Shown: positions 18,280-28,737 of the stretch, piece by piece
How positions within the stretch are numbered: the first letter of the stretch is position 1
How the letters are laid out: the number at the start of each line of letters is the position of its first letter
NCBI GenBank assembly: GCA_964511155.1
Contig: CAZEEJ010000001.1
Location: 23,230 to 87,229 of the forward strand
DNA length: 64,000 nt
Reading direction: 5' to 3'
Source of the DNA: JAAYDF01 sp964511155
Lineage (GTDB): Bacteria; Planctomycetota; Phycisphaerae; UBA1845; PWPN01
Notes under the pieces: model-generated
Databases searched by the model: none
The model's input: the letters and a program-made list of their open reading frames with translations, nothing else
What the model was told of the DNA's origin: nothing
Program-made: the position numbers and the translations under genes

Positions 18280-19473
18280 ATGTTTACCGCCACTGCCGAC
18301 AAGATTCTACCCAGCACCATCACCGGTTCCTGGCCGCGGCCGCGCTGGTTCGACGTGTGCATGTGGGGCCGGTCGCTGGATACCTGCATGTTGGACGTGC
18401 GCTTCCGCGAGAAGTTCCAGGACGCCATGTCCGTGCTGATTAGCGACCAGGAGCGGACGGGGCTGGACATCCTGACGCACGGGGACCTGCACTGCGACGA
18501 GGACATGGCCGGCCGGGCGTGGCACCATTACCCGCTGCAGCGCTGGGCGGGCCTGGAGGGGGACCATCTCCAGCCGGCGGAGACCACGGCCGAATGGCTC
18601 AAGTACCCGCCGGGCACGCTCCTGCACGAGATCTACACCGCCTGGCGCTGGCCGCGGGTGGTGGACAAGATCGAGGCCCGCCCGCTGCACTACCCCAAGC
18701 TCTGGCGGCTCGCCCAGGCCCGCACGCGCAAGCCCATCAAGTTCGGCACCTGCTCCGCCCAGGTCATGGGCCTCTTCCTGGACATCCACACCCCCAAGTA
18801 CAAGGACAAACGCGAGGTCGTCTGGGACATGTCCGTGGCCATGAACAAGGAGTTGCGCGACCTGCGCGACGCCGGCTGCCGGGTCATCCAGATCGAGGAG
18901 CCGACGCTGCACTTCTTCGCCGACAAGCACCCGGAGGACAAGTCGACGGTCAACTTCATGATCGACTGCCTCAACCGCGAGCTGGAGGGGCTCGACGACT
19001 GCGAGATCTGGCTGCACACCTGCTGGGGCAACCCGAACATGCAGCGGGTCATGGAGAACAACTCGTACTGCAACTCGATCGAGATGTACCTGGAGCGGGC
19101 CAAGGGGGACATCTGGACGATCGAGACCAAGGACAACGAGCAGCAGGATGTGCCGCACCTCGAGCCCTTCAAGCACGATCTCAAGAAGAAGATCTGCATC
19201 GGTGCGGTGAGCCATCGCAGCCTGCAGGCCGACCGCCCCGGCGACGTGGCCGCCGAGATCCGCAAGGCCCTCAAGTACATCCCCGCCGACCGGCTGGTGG
19301 TGTCCAGCGACTGCGGCTTCGGCCGGCAGGGCTGCAACCGCGAGATCGCCTTCTACAAGGCCGCCGCCATCGCCCAGGGCTGCAACATCGTCCGCAAGGA
19401 ACTCGGCCTCGAAACCACCTACGTCCCCGCCGCCGACCCCAAGCTGCAGATGGACATCGTCGGCAAGCCGTAA
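18280..19473 (+). CDS. MetE-like methyltransferase, paralogue B
   Basis: Protein of 397 aa, a second single-barrel MetE catalytic-domain homologue. STITGSWPRPRWF corresponds to the barrel start and RTGLDILTHGDLHCDEDMAG to the DGE block of paralogue A. VIQIEEPTLHF carries the paired Glu. LHTCWGN and SSDCGFGRQGC provide the His-x-Cys plus Cys zinc set. Compared with paralogue A it has long insertions around residues 85-150. A strong ribosome site, AAAGGAGCGTAAGG, precedes ATG 18280. The tandem arrangement suggests a shared pathway, perhaps methyl transfer to or from a small thiol, but no corrinoid protein or reductase gene is nearby. Confidence 0.8.
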   Translation: MFTATADKILPSTITGSWPRPRWFDVCMWGRSLDTCMLDVRFREKFQDAMSVLISDQERTGLDILTHGDLHCDEDMAGRAWHHYPLQRWAGLEGDHLQPAETTAEWLKYPPGTLLHEIYTAWRWPRVVDKIEARPLHYPKLWRLAQARTRKPIKFGTCSAQVMGLFLDIHTPKYKDKREVVWDMSVAMNKELRDLRDAGCRVIQIEEPTLHFFADKHPEDKSTVNFMIDCLNRELEGLDDCEIWLHTCWGNPNMQRVMENNSYCNSIEMYLERAKGDIWTIETKDNEQQDVPHLEPFKHDLKKKICIGAVSHRSLQADRPGDVAAEIRKALKYIPADRLVVSSDCGFGRQGCNREIAFYKAAAIAQGCNIVRKELGLETTYVPAADPKLQMDIVGKP

Positions 19474-19803
19474 GCACGTGGCGCAGCATAAGCGCGCCAT
19501 AAAGTAAACTGTGAGCCAACGCGTGCGTGCCGCTTGCGGCTTCGCGCGGCACCCGTCATGCCGCCGTGTTGAGCAGTGCGCATCGCGTCCCAAACAACGC
19601 GCCCGCATCGCCCGCGACGGCCCACGCCTTGGCAAGGCAAACCCGCTCGCTTGCGCTCGGGGCTCGTTGATGCCACGTCCTGCGCCGGGTGGCCCATCCT
19701 CGCCCCGGCGAGGGTGGGCTCGCGATGATGCTCACGCTGGAGACTCCTGGATGTCCACGGGGCTCGGTGCTGCACGCTGGCCCCATCGAGCCCATGGGTG
19801 GCT
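19474..19803. other. 330-bp spacer without a gene
   Basis: I see no supported coding region. It contains repeat family 2 at 19530-19545 with GTGCCGCTTGCGGCTTCGCG extending into an inverted CGCGGCAC. Further on are two degenerate CGAGCCCATGGGTGG-like stretches. It lies between convergent genes. Confidence 0.55.
19530..19545 (+). repeat. Dispersed repeat family 2 core
   Basis: CCGCTTGCGGCTTCGC, flanked by GTG on the left and GCGGCAC on the right. It is intergenic, 57 bp after the stop of the second MetE-like gene. Confidence 0.75.
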
Positions 19804-20580
19804 CTAGGCCAAGAACATCGACGTGTACTCGTGGGAACGGAGGGCTACGGGCTGTTTGAGGCCATACTTGCCCTTGAGGTACTGAAGGACGGCATATTCA
19901 TTGGCACGCTTTACATCGCAGTCGGCGACGAAGTACCCGGCTTCCCGCTCCAGCTTGGCAACATTGTGCAGCAAGCCCAGGCTCGCGAAGAAACGACCCA
20001 ATCGGCTTTGCTGCAGGCGTTGGGCACGCTCGCTATGGTCGTTGAGGCACATCCCTATACCGGTGCCGTCCATCAGGATTACTCCGTCCAGATCCGCGCG
20101 ATGCCGGAAGAATATGCTTTCGGAGAAGTAAAGGCAGTCGTGGGAGCGGTGCGCTGTCTCCGCGAGGTCCGCAACGGTGCGCACGCCGTACAAGTGGTCC
20201 CTGGCGCGCCTCACTATTCCTTGAGGGAGCAGTCGGCTCCGTTCGATCAGGGCTACCAACAACAGTGTGTCAGCCTCCTTACCCCTTGTCTGATGAAGCT
20301 GCCTCACCGCACCGTCGACCTTCTTCCATAGCGGGTCAGAGTAGTCAACCGGTTGACTGCGTTTATGTGTCCTGCCGGTGCGGAGTGTCTCGACGACATC
20401 CTCGTTATCGTGGATGCCTTTCACCTCCACCAAGTAACGGTCGTGCTCGTCTGATGCACGAAGATCACACGTCTTGGTCTGTGCCGGGGGCACACTGCAT
20501 ACATCCAGCAGTTCTGCGGATTTGAGCACCGCGGCCACGAGCTTCAGATCATGCGTGTCCGATCTTCGATGAGCTCTCAT
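19804..20580 (-). CDS. Putative nuclease partner of the methyltransferase
   Basis: Unrecognised 258-aa protein. Its start codon overlaps the stop of the upstream methyltransferase gene by 4 bp (ATGA), so translation is probably coupled. CDLRASDEHDRYLVEVKG at residues 38-55 gives Asp39...Glu52-Val-Lys54, a candidate PD-(D/E)XK active site on a predicted beta hairpin. Later segments (LLLVALIERSRLLPQGIVRR) are helix-rich without known motifs. No signal peptide is visible. From context it could be a restriction nuclease, a helper subunit, or an immunity or DNA-recognition protein; only its association with the methyltransferase is secure. Confidence 0.6.
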   Translation of the reverse strand: MRAHRRSDTHDLKLVAAVLKSAELLDVCSVPPAQTKTCDLRASDEHDRYLVEVKGIHDNEDVVETLRTGRTHKRSQPVDYSDPLWKKVDGAVRQLHQTRGKEADTLLLVALIERSRLLPQGIVRRARDHLYGVRTVADLAETAHRSHDCLYFSESIFFRHRADLDGVILMDGTGIGMCLNDHSERAQRLQQSRLGRFFASLGLLHNVAKLEREAGYFVADCDVKRANEYAVLQYLKGKYGLKQPVALRSHEYTSMFLA

Positions 20581-22154
20581 ACCAGCTTCCTCGCGATCTC
20601 CTCGTCCAGGATCTCGCGGACGGTTAGGGCCACGATGACCTTGCCGCTTTTGCGGAAGAATCGGTCGATCTCGGTCAGGGCGTCGGCGGTGTAGTCGAAG
20701 GCCACGAAGAACCCCTTGGGGCGCTCCTCGCGCATCATCATGGCCTCGAAGGCGTCGATGTCCGGGCGGCCGACCTTGTCCTTCTGCTTGACCTGGATGG
20801 GATACCAGGCGTCCATGAACTCCTGGAAGGCCGGCGTGTCGCCCTTTTTCGGTGTGCCCGCGGCGGGCAGGGCCGACACCGGGAAGATGCGCCCGTCGAT
20901 GCCCATATCGCCGACCTGGACCTTGTTGGGGATGCCGCCCAGGGCGATGACCGCCCAGTTCTCAAACTCGAACGGCGGGATGGCCCGGAGCTTCTCCTCG
21001 CTCCAGGGCAAGTCGCGGACGACGAAGCCGCGGCCGCTGCGCCACAGGTTCTCGTCCTCGCGGATCTTGCACACGTCCCGCAGCCGCTTGGCCATCACCC
21101 GGCAGGCGGTAGGCGAAATGTCGATACCGATCCATTGCCGACCCAACTGCTCCGCCGCCACCAGAGCCGTCCCGCAGCCGCAGAAGGCGTCGAGAACGAT
21201 GTCGTTGGGGTTGCTGCTCGTTTTGATAATCCGTTCAAGCAGGGCAACAGGTTTCTGTGTTGGATAGCCGAGCGATTCTTTACCGAAGTTAATGAGTGGC
21301 CGGATGTCGGTCCACACGGAGCCCACTGGCATTCCCTTCGCCTCGTCCAAGTAGCGCTTCAGTCGAGGAACCTTTCCTTGTGGCCGGAATTCGATGCGTC
21401 CCTGATCGTGGAGTTCCTTCATTCGCTCTCGACTATACCGCCAATACCGCGTAACGCCGAGAAACTCATAACATGGATTTCCTTTTGCCGGGTTGGCCCC
21501 GCCGGGTGCCGTCAAGTCTCCGTACTGGAACCTCCGACCCGTTTGGGGTTCGACATTCGAATAAAACGTCTGAATGTAGTCATCGTCGTACGGCATGTAT
21601 TGGTGGTTGTATGTGTACTCGCCCTTGCCTGTTTGGGCGCCTGGCGAATAGACGAAGATGCTGTCGTGAGTCCGCCCGTAGTGTTTGCTACCCTGTTTCG
21701 CGTCACTATGGGCAGATTGGCGCTTCCAGATGATCTCGTTGAGAAAGCCGTTCTCCCCAAAGATCTGGTCGAGCATCACCTTGACGTAGTGGCTGGCGTG
21801 CCAGTCGCAGTGGTAGTAGAAGCTCCCGGTCTTCTTGAGGACGCGGGCGAGTTGGACGCAGCGGGGTCGCATGTAGTCGATGTAGGCCTGGGTGGAGGCG
21901 TGGCGGTCCTCGAAGGCTCGTTTTTCCTTCGTCTCGCCCCAGAAGACCTCATAGTTGCGGTTGCTGTTGAACGGCGGGTCGATGTAGATCAGGTCCACGC
22001 AGGCGTCGGGGAGTTTGGCGAGCTGTTCGAGGTTGTCGCCGCAGTAGACGACCCGCGTATCCACGAGAGCCGACGGCCGGCCCGGGGTGACGGCGGTTGC
22101 CGCCGGAGCGGCTGGGCTTGGCTGTTTTGACGATGAGCGGGATTTGCGTGCCAT
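20577..22154 (-). CDS. DNA methyltransferase fused to Mrr-like nuclease domain
   Basis: Protein of 525 aa. The methyltransferase part has motif IV DPPFNSNRNY at 59-68 before motif I DAFCGCGTALVAAEQ at 322-336, the order of the beta class of N4-cytosine/N6-adenine enzymes. GYPTQKPVALLERII is the usual motif before motif I. The C-terminal 120 residues look like an Mrr-type PD-(D/E)XK domain: MGIDGRIFPV with Asp420, then YPIQVKQKDKVGR with Gln454-Val-Lys456. This would place modification and cleavage in one chain. ATG 22154 is chosen because it starts just before the basic N-terminus; upstream sequence in frame is repeat. The 4-bp overlap with the next gene indicates an operon. Confidence 0.85.
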   Translation of the reverse strand: MARKSRSSSKQPSPAAPAATAVTPGRPSALVDTRVVYCGDNLEQLAKLPDACVDLIYIDPPFNSNRNYEVFWGETKEKRAFEDRHASTQAYIDYMRPRCVQLARVLKKTGSFYYHCDWHASHYVKVMLDQIFGENGFLNEIIWKRQSAHSDAKQGSKHYGRTHDSIFVYSPGAQTGKGEYTYNHQYMPYDDDYIQTFYSNVEPQTGRRFQYGDLTAPGGANPAKGNPCYEFLGVTRYWRYSRERMKELHDQGRIEFRPQGKVPRLKRYLDEAKGMPVGSVWTDIRPLINFGKESLGYPTQKPVALLERIIKTSSNPNDIVLDAFCGCGTALVAAEQLGRQWIGIDISPTACRVMAKRLRDVCKIREDENLWRSGRGFVVRDLPWSEEKLRAIPPFEFENWAVIALGGIPNKVQVGDMGIDGRIFPVSALPAAGTPKKGDTPAFQEFMDAWYPIQVKQKDKVGRPDIDAFEAMMMREERPKGFFVAFDYTADALTEIDRFFRKSGKVIVALTVREILDEEIARKLV

Positions 22155-22310
22155 GACTGATAGATACCAGAACAGGTGGGTGGCGGTCAATGGTTGGCGG
22201 GTCTGCCGGTGCCGATAGGGTGCGTGACCCGCATAGCAGGAGATAAGCCCCTGGGCTCGCCAGGCAACGCCACCTTGTCGGCAAGGTGACACGCGCCCGG
22301 ACCCAAACAA

Positions 22311-22402
22311 TCGCGCCCCCAGGTCCGGAGGACCTGGGCCACCCGCCCGAGATCAGCGGTTGCCTTGCGCACAAGCCCCGCGCGGGCTGAAGCCCGCGGC
22401 TC
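22311..22402. repeat. Dispersed repeat family 3 (two hairpins)
   Basis: A CGCGCCCCCAGGTCC-GGAGGACCTGGGCCACCCG hairpin (22311-22345) is followed at 22381-22402 by CGGGCTGAAGCCCG with CGGCTC. The same pair, rearranged and partly inverted, occurs at 24893-25120. The spacer between the threonine aldolase and methyltransferase genes (22155-22425) holds no gene. Confidence 0.75.
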
Positions 22403-22425
22403 TTTGTTCGAGATCAGCGCCGCAC

Positions 22426-23526
22426 CTATGGCGACGCCGGACCGGCGCAGGCGCGGAAGTCGGCGGCGAGGGCGGCGACGTCGGCCTCGGTCGTGCTCCA
22501 GGAGCACATGAAACGGGCGGCGTTGCCGATGAACGTGTAAAAATGCCAGCCGCGTTGGCGCAGAGCGGCGGCCAAAGCGGCGGGCATCTCCACGAAGACG
22601 GCGTTGGCCTGACAGGGAAAGAGAATGGTTACGCCGGGCACGGTTCGCAGTTGCTCGGCGAGCAGGCGGGCGCACGCATTGGCCCGCCGGGCGTTGCGCA
22701 GCCAGACGTCGTCCTCGAGCAGGCCGAGCCACTGGGCGGAGAGGAAGCGCATCTTGGAAGCCAGTTGCCCGGCCTGCTTGCAGCGGAAGTCGAATTCCTC
22801 GGCCAGGCGGCGATCGAAGAACACGACCGCCTCGCCCAGGGCCGCGCCGTTCTTCGCCCCGCCCAGGCAGACGACGTCCACGCCGGCCTTCCAGGTGATC
22901 TCCTTGAGCGGGACCTCGAGCGTGGCCAGGGCGTTGGCCAGCCGGGCTCCGTCCATGTGCAACCGCAGGTGCAGGGCCTTGGCCAGCAGACCGACCTGGC
23001 GGATCTCATCGACCGAGTAGACCGTGCCGACTTCGGTGGACTGGGTGATGCTCAGGGCGTGGGGCTTGGGGTAGTGGATGTCGGTTCGCTGGCGGACGAG
23101 TCGCTCGATCTCGGCGAGATCGACCTTGCCGTTCGCTCCCCGGACCAGCAGGACTTTGCTGCCGCTGGAGAAGAACTCGGGGGCCCCGCACTCGTCGGTT
23201 TCCAGGTGGGCCGATTCGTGGCAGATCACGCTGTGGAACGGCTTGCACAAGGTCGCCACGGCCAAGGCGTTGGCCGCGGTGCCATTGAACACGAAGAACA
23301 CTTCGCAGTCCGTCTCGAACCGCTCCCGCAACATCTCGCAGGCCCGGCGAGTCCACTCGTCCTCCCCGTAGGAGTGGGCGGGCCCCCGGTTGGCCGCGAT
23401 CATTGCCTGCAGGGCTTCCGGGCAGATGCCGGCGTAGTTGTCGCTGGCAAACCGACACCTGTCCGCCGCCGCTTCGCGGATGGCCGTGGCCGACTCGTTG
23501 TGGAGCGTCTTCATGCCGGACAGCAT
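22426..23526 (-). CDS. Low-specificity threonine aldolase family protein
   Basis: Pyridoxal-phosphate enzyme of 366 aa of the threonine aldolase/beta-eliminating lyase family. It is expected to split L-threonine or allo-threonine into glycine and acetaldehyde. FASDNYAGICPEALQAM opens the domain. SYGEDEWTRRACEML, VFFVFNGTAANALAV, HESAHLETDECGAPE and LHMDGARLANALA are family blocks, the last with the PLP-binding Asp. GGAKNGAALGEAVVFF carries the Lys that would form the Schiff base. ATG 23526 has GGGAAACAG upstream; ATG 23514 four codons later is also possible. It is a single gene with repeat elements on its downstream side. Confidence 0.85.
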   Translation of the reverse strand: MLSGMKTLHNESATAIREAAADRCRFASDNYAGICPEALQAMIAANRGPAHSYGEDEWTRRACEMLRERFETDCEVFFVFNGTAANALAVATLCKPFHSVICHESAHLETDECGAPEFFSSGSKVLLVRGANGKVDLAEIERLVRQRTDIHYPKPHALSITQSTEVGTVYSVDEIRQVGLLAKALHLRLHMDGARLANALATLEVPLKEITWKAGVDVVCLGGAKNGAALGEAVVFFDRRLAEEFDFRCKQAGQLASKMRFLSAQWLGLLEDDVWLRNARRANACARLLAEQLRTVPGVTILFPCQANAVFVEMPAALAAALRQRGWHFYTFIGNAARFMCSWSTTEADVAALAADFRACAGPASP

Positions 23527-23790
23527 ATCTGTTTCCCGGCCGGTGGCCAGCCCGCGCGACGGGCTCCGCGCGGTCCGTGACAGTTCCGGCGGCGGGGTCG
23601 GCCCCGGCGGGTCAGTATCTCCGTACCGCGAGCGGTGGGGTTTATCATGTTGCGTGCGAGGGCCGATATAGGGTAAAAGGTGGCCCGGCGAGCCAGGGGC
23701 GGCAGCGCGACCTGGTAGTGGTATCATTTCGCCCGCGTGGAGAGTGCGGCGGTGGGCCGTTCCCACGCCCGGCAGAGACGAGTGGGCAGC

Positions 23791-24873
23791 ATGAAACGAT
23801 TCATCCTCTGGACCGCCACGGCCGTCTTGTGTGCTGCTATCGGGGGGCTCAGTGTCTGGCTCACGCTGGACGGTCGGCTGAAGGAGCACTCCCAGCCACC
23901 GAACCCGCCGACGAACGGTTCAGTCGCCACGCGCCCGATTGCCTACGATGACGAGGGCTACACGGTGGTGACGCTGGAGCCCCAGGCGGTCCAGCGGTTC
24001 GGCATCCAGGTTCGGAGGCTTGCGACTGCCAGCCGTCAACCGGAGGTCAACGGGCGCGGCGTGCTCCAGGATGATCCCTCCCGTATGTTTACCGTGCGGG
24101 CTCCGGCCCCCGGAACGGTGCGGGGCACGGAGTTGGTCCGCTGGCCGAGCCCTGGGGACCTGCTGACCGAGGGCACGATCATCGGCTGGATCGAGCCGCG
24201 CTCAGCCTCCGACGACCGATCATCCACGACCACCGCCACCGCCACCCCGGACGACGAAACCACCGGGCCGGCCGCCGCTGACCTGCGCGGGAGCGCGCCC
24301 CTCCGCCTGGAAGTGACCGGTAAGGTGCTCGAGTTGGCCGCCCATCCGGGTGAGCACGTGGCCAACGGGCAACCCATCCTGCGGCTCATCCGTTGGGACC
24401 GTCTCCTGGCCCGGGTCACTCTCCCCCCCGGACTGACGGTCAACGCCCCGGTCAACACCGCGCGTTTGGCGGTGACCGGGCACGACGACTGGCTGGTGCA
24501 GGGCCACCGGCTCCCCCCGGCCTCCTCCACTGACCCGGTGACCGGCGGCCAGACTTTTTTGTTCGCCGTCCTGCCGGGTGATCTTCCCCTGCAGCCGGGC
24601 ATGACCGTTTCGGCACACCTGCCGCTGCCCGGCCCGCCGGTTGAGGGTGTGCTCGTACCCCGCTCGGCTACGGTGCGGTACGCCGGCCACACCTGGATTT
24701 ACATCCAGACCGGACAGACCAGCTTCACCCGCCGGCCGATGCCGGCCGGCATACCCACCGACGAAGGGTTGTTCGTCACCGAGGGCCTCCTGCTCGGCGA
24801 GCGGGCAGTCATTGCCGGCGCCGCCAATCTCCTCGCCGAAGAGCTTCGGCTCCGGCCCCCCGACGACGATTGA
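23791..24873 (+). CDS. Membrane-fusion (HlyD/CusB-like) protein
   Basis: Periplasmic adaptor-like protein of 360 aa. A single N-terminal membrane anchor (WTATAVLCAAIGGLSVWLTL) is followed by a beta-barrel segment (TVVTLEPQAVQRFGIQVRRL). The lipoyl-like halves are APAPGTVRGTELVRWPSPGD and LRLEVTGKVLELAAHPGEHV. A final domain has VPRSATVRYAGHTWIYIQTG and GLLLGERAVIAG, as in CusB-type adaptors. The helical hairpin between the lipoyl halves is replaced by a short Ser/Thr-rich linker (about residues 140-175), so this adaptor is reduced. No RND or ABC pump gene is adjacent. ATG 23791 starts the anchor. Confidence 0.72.
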   Translation: MKRFILWTATAVLCAAIGGLSVWLTLDGRLKEHSQPPNPPTNGSVATRPIAYDDEGYTVVTLEPQAVQRFGIQVRRLATASRQPEVNGRGVLQDDPSRMFTVRAPAPGTVRGTELVRWPSPGDLLTEGTIIGWIEPRSASDDRSSTTTATATPDDETTGPAAADLRGSAPLRLEVTGKVLELAAHPGEHVANGQPILRLIRWDRLLARVTLPPGLTVNAPVNTARLAVTGHDDWLVQGHRLPPASSTDPVTGGQTFLFAVLPGDLPLQPGMTVSAHLPLPGPPVEGVLVPRSATVRYAGHTWIYIQTGQTSFTRRPMPAGIPTDEGLFVTEGLLLGERAVIAGAANLLAEELRLRPPDDD

Positions 24874-25212
24874 CGAACCCGGCGAGGAGAGCCGGGTGGC
24901 CCAGGTCCTTCGGACCTGGGGGCGCGATTGACTCGAACGCGTGGTTTTCAGGAACAGATCGGCGCCCGTACCGTGAGGCAATCGCTCCCCCAGCTCCGGA
25001 GGAGGTGGGCCACCCGACTTTCGGATCAACGAGCCGCGGGCTTCAGCCCGCGCGGTCTTCCGTGGGGAATCGGCGCCGCTCGCGCGAGGAAACACCGCGC
25101 GGGCTGAAGCCTGCGGCTCGTTGGCCGCAGCCGCGCATTGGCATCGCGGGGGCCTTGGAGTAGGATTCAGAGGGACGAACGAGGGGCGCAACCAGGGAGG
25201 CGGGTTTCGGTC
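24874..25212. repeat. 339-bp spacer filled with repeat family 3
   Basis: The whole spacer consists of hairpin modules: CCAGGTCCTTCGGACCTGG at 24901-24919 (inverted relative to 22321), a degenerate copy with GGAGGAGGTGGGCCACCCG near 25007, GAGCCGCGGGCTTCAGCCCG at 25030-25049, and CGCGGGCTGAAGCCTGCGG at 25099-25117. No gene is seen. A GGGAGG ribosome site for the next gene is at the end. Confidence 0.75.
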
Positions 25213-25854
25213 ATGACACTGGGGTTCGGAGTGTTGCCTGATGTGGGCGGGTGGCTGCCTGTCGTGATCTTCTGCGCGCGGATCTGCGATGTCTCCATCG
25301 GGACGGTCCGGCTCATCTGCGTCACGCGTGGGCGGCGCAAGCTGGCGGTGGTGCTCGGGTTCTTCGAGGTGCTGATTTGGCTGTCGGCGGTATCCGGCGT
25401 CTTCGCTCATCTCGATCGCCTCATCAACGTCTTCGCCTACGCCGGCGGCTTCGCCACGGGCAATGCCGTGGGTATGTGGATCGAGAGCCGTCTGGCCATG
25501 GGCATGCAGACCGTACAGCTCATCTCTCGCGGGGCGGCCCACGCCGTCGCCGAGCGGCTTCGCTTCGCCGATCTGGGCGTGACCACCCTGGTCGGGAGCG
25601 GGGGCAGCGGCCCCGTTTCGGTGTGCCTGACGATTGTGCCCCGGCGGAAGACGCAACAGGTCATTCGCATGGCCCGGCAAATCGACCCCGACGTGCTGGT
25701 GGCGGTTGAGGATGTGACCGAGGGGGCGGTACCGCAATACGGAGCACCATTTCCCGGCAAGCGGCCGTTCGTGCGTTTGCCGCTCCTCGACCGCCTTCGC
25801 ATGCGCAACGTCTCGCACACCGTGGACGACGACACGGGAGAGCGTACGGCATGA
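25213..25854 (+). CDS. UPF0316 membrane protein (YebE-like)
   Basis: Membrane protein of 213 aa of the UPF0316 family (DUF5698 plus DUF2179). Three predicted membrane helices lie in residues 1-90 (LPVVIFCARICDVSIGTVRL, LAVVLGFFEVLIWLSAVSGV and a third around VFAYAGGFATGNAVGMWIE). A soluble DUF2179-like domain follows, with VTTLVGSGGSGPVSVCLTIV and IDPDVLVAVEDVTEG. The family function is unknown. The start at 25213 follows AGGGAGG at a spacing of 12; the upstream in-frame codons come from the repeat spacer. It lies 80 bp before the next gene on the same strand. Confidence 0.85.
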   Translation: MTLGFGVLPDVGGWLPVVIFCARICDVSIGTVRLICVTRGRRKLAVVLGFFEVLIWLSAVSGVFAHLDRLINVFAYAGGFATGNAVGMWIESRLAMGMQTVQLISRGAAHAVAERLRFADLGVTTLVGSGGSGPVSVCLTIVPRRKTQQVIRMARQIDPDVLVAVEDVTEGAVPQYGAPFPGKRPFVRLPLLDRLRMRNVSHTVDDDTGERTA

Positions 25855-25933
25855 GCCGGCCCACGGTGATCAGCGGCGGCAGGGTGGTCGTCTCGCGGTT
25901 GCGGCGGACCTACAATCGGCTTGAGGAGGACCG

Positions 25934-28045
<2,112 letters not shown>

Positions 28046-28058
28046 CCTTCCCACGCCG

Positions 28059-28074
28059 CCGCTTGCGGCTTCGC
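28059..28074 (+). repeat. Dispersed repeat family 2 core
   Basis: CCGCTTGCGGCTTCGC lies 14 bp after the stop codon of the DUF255 gene and is followed by GCGACGC. Confidence 0.75.
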
Positions 28075-28222
28075 GCGACGCTGAGCGTCAGCCGGGACCC
28101 CGATCCAGCCGTTGCCGCACGGACCCCCGCGATCACACCGCTATTCCCCGGTCTTGAGTTGCGGGTCCGAGGCCGATACCATTGAGGTGTCGGGCGTAAC
28201 CGACGCGGCCCGGAGCTCCTGT

Positions 28223-28507
28223 ATGGAGATCCGCTATCATTATGATTCCGACACCGGTCTGCCACATATCGTTCGGCATGGTGTGAGCCAGGAAGAAACC
28301 GAACAGGTGATGAGTGGGGCCGGTGAGGATCTGCCTGGTCGGCAAGGCGCACGTATGAAGCTGGGGCAGACGGCTGCCGGACGGTATCTCCAGGTGATCT
28401 ACGTGCCGGATAACAAGCCTGGGAGTGTATTCGTAATCACGGCTTACGAGCTGAAGTCTAAAGCCAAACAGGCCTTCCGCCGGCGACAGCGGAGGAAACA
28501 ATCATGA
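28223..28507 (+). CDS. Putative type II toxin (BrnT/DUF4258-like)
   Basis: Basic protein of 94 aa. MEIRYHYDSDTGLPHIVRHG and VSQEETEQVM resemble the start of BrnT/DUF4258-like toxins. YLQVIYVPDNKPGSVFVITA and KAKQAFRRRQRRK form the usual beta strand and basic tail of RelE-fold toxins. The gene overlaps the next by 4 bp (ATGA). Toxin-first order is typical of BrnT systems. Catalytic residues cannot be assigned. The start ATG 28223 is chosen by homology-like N-terminus; the upstream frame contains spacer sequence. Confidence 0.6.
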   Translation: MEIRYHYDSDTGLPHIVRHGVSQEETEQVMSGAGEDLPGRQGARMKLGQTAAGRYLQVIYVPDNKPGSVFVITAYELKSKAKQAFRRRQRRKQS

Positions 28508-28707
28508 CTACTCAACAAAACTTCCCCCCCGGTTGGGACGAAGAGCGCGTCCGCGCCGTCCTTGAGCATTACGAGCGTCAAACCGAGGATGAACAGTTCG
28601 CCGAGATAGAGGCGGCACTGGAGGCCGAGTCCACCACCTTGGTCGCGGTCCCCACGGATCTGGTTCCCGAGGTTCGAGCGCTGTTAGCGCGGAAGCGCAC
28701 CGCATGA
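28504..28707 (+). CDS. Putative antitoxin of the 28.2-kb pair
   Basis: Acidic helical protein of 67 aa starting inside the stop of the preceding gene. GWDEERVRAVLEHYERQTED, then acidic EIEAALEAES and VPTDLVPEVRALLARK, fit a short antitoxin that wraps its toxin. No DNA-binding ribbon-helix-helix is obvious, so autoregulation is uncertain. The gene ends 30 bp before the convergent pectate-lyase-like gene. Confidence 0.6.
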   Translation: MTTQQNFPPGWDEERVRAVLEHYERQTEDEQFAEIEAALEAESTTLVAVPTDLVPEVRALLARKRTA

Positions 28708-28737
28708 CCGCTGGCGTCTCTTGCGCAAAACCGCGGC

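Noticed and set aside
25021..25120. Intrinsic terminators in the GGGCTGAAGCCC hairpins
   Set aside because: No T run follows any of them; they are better described as dispersed repeats.
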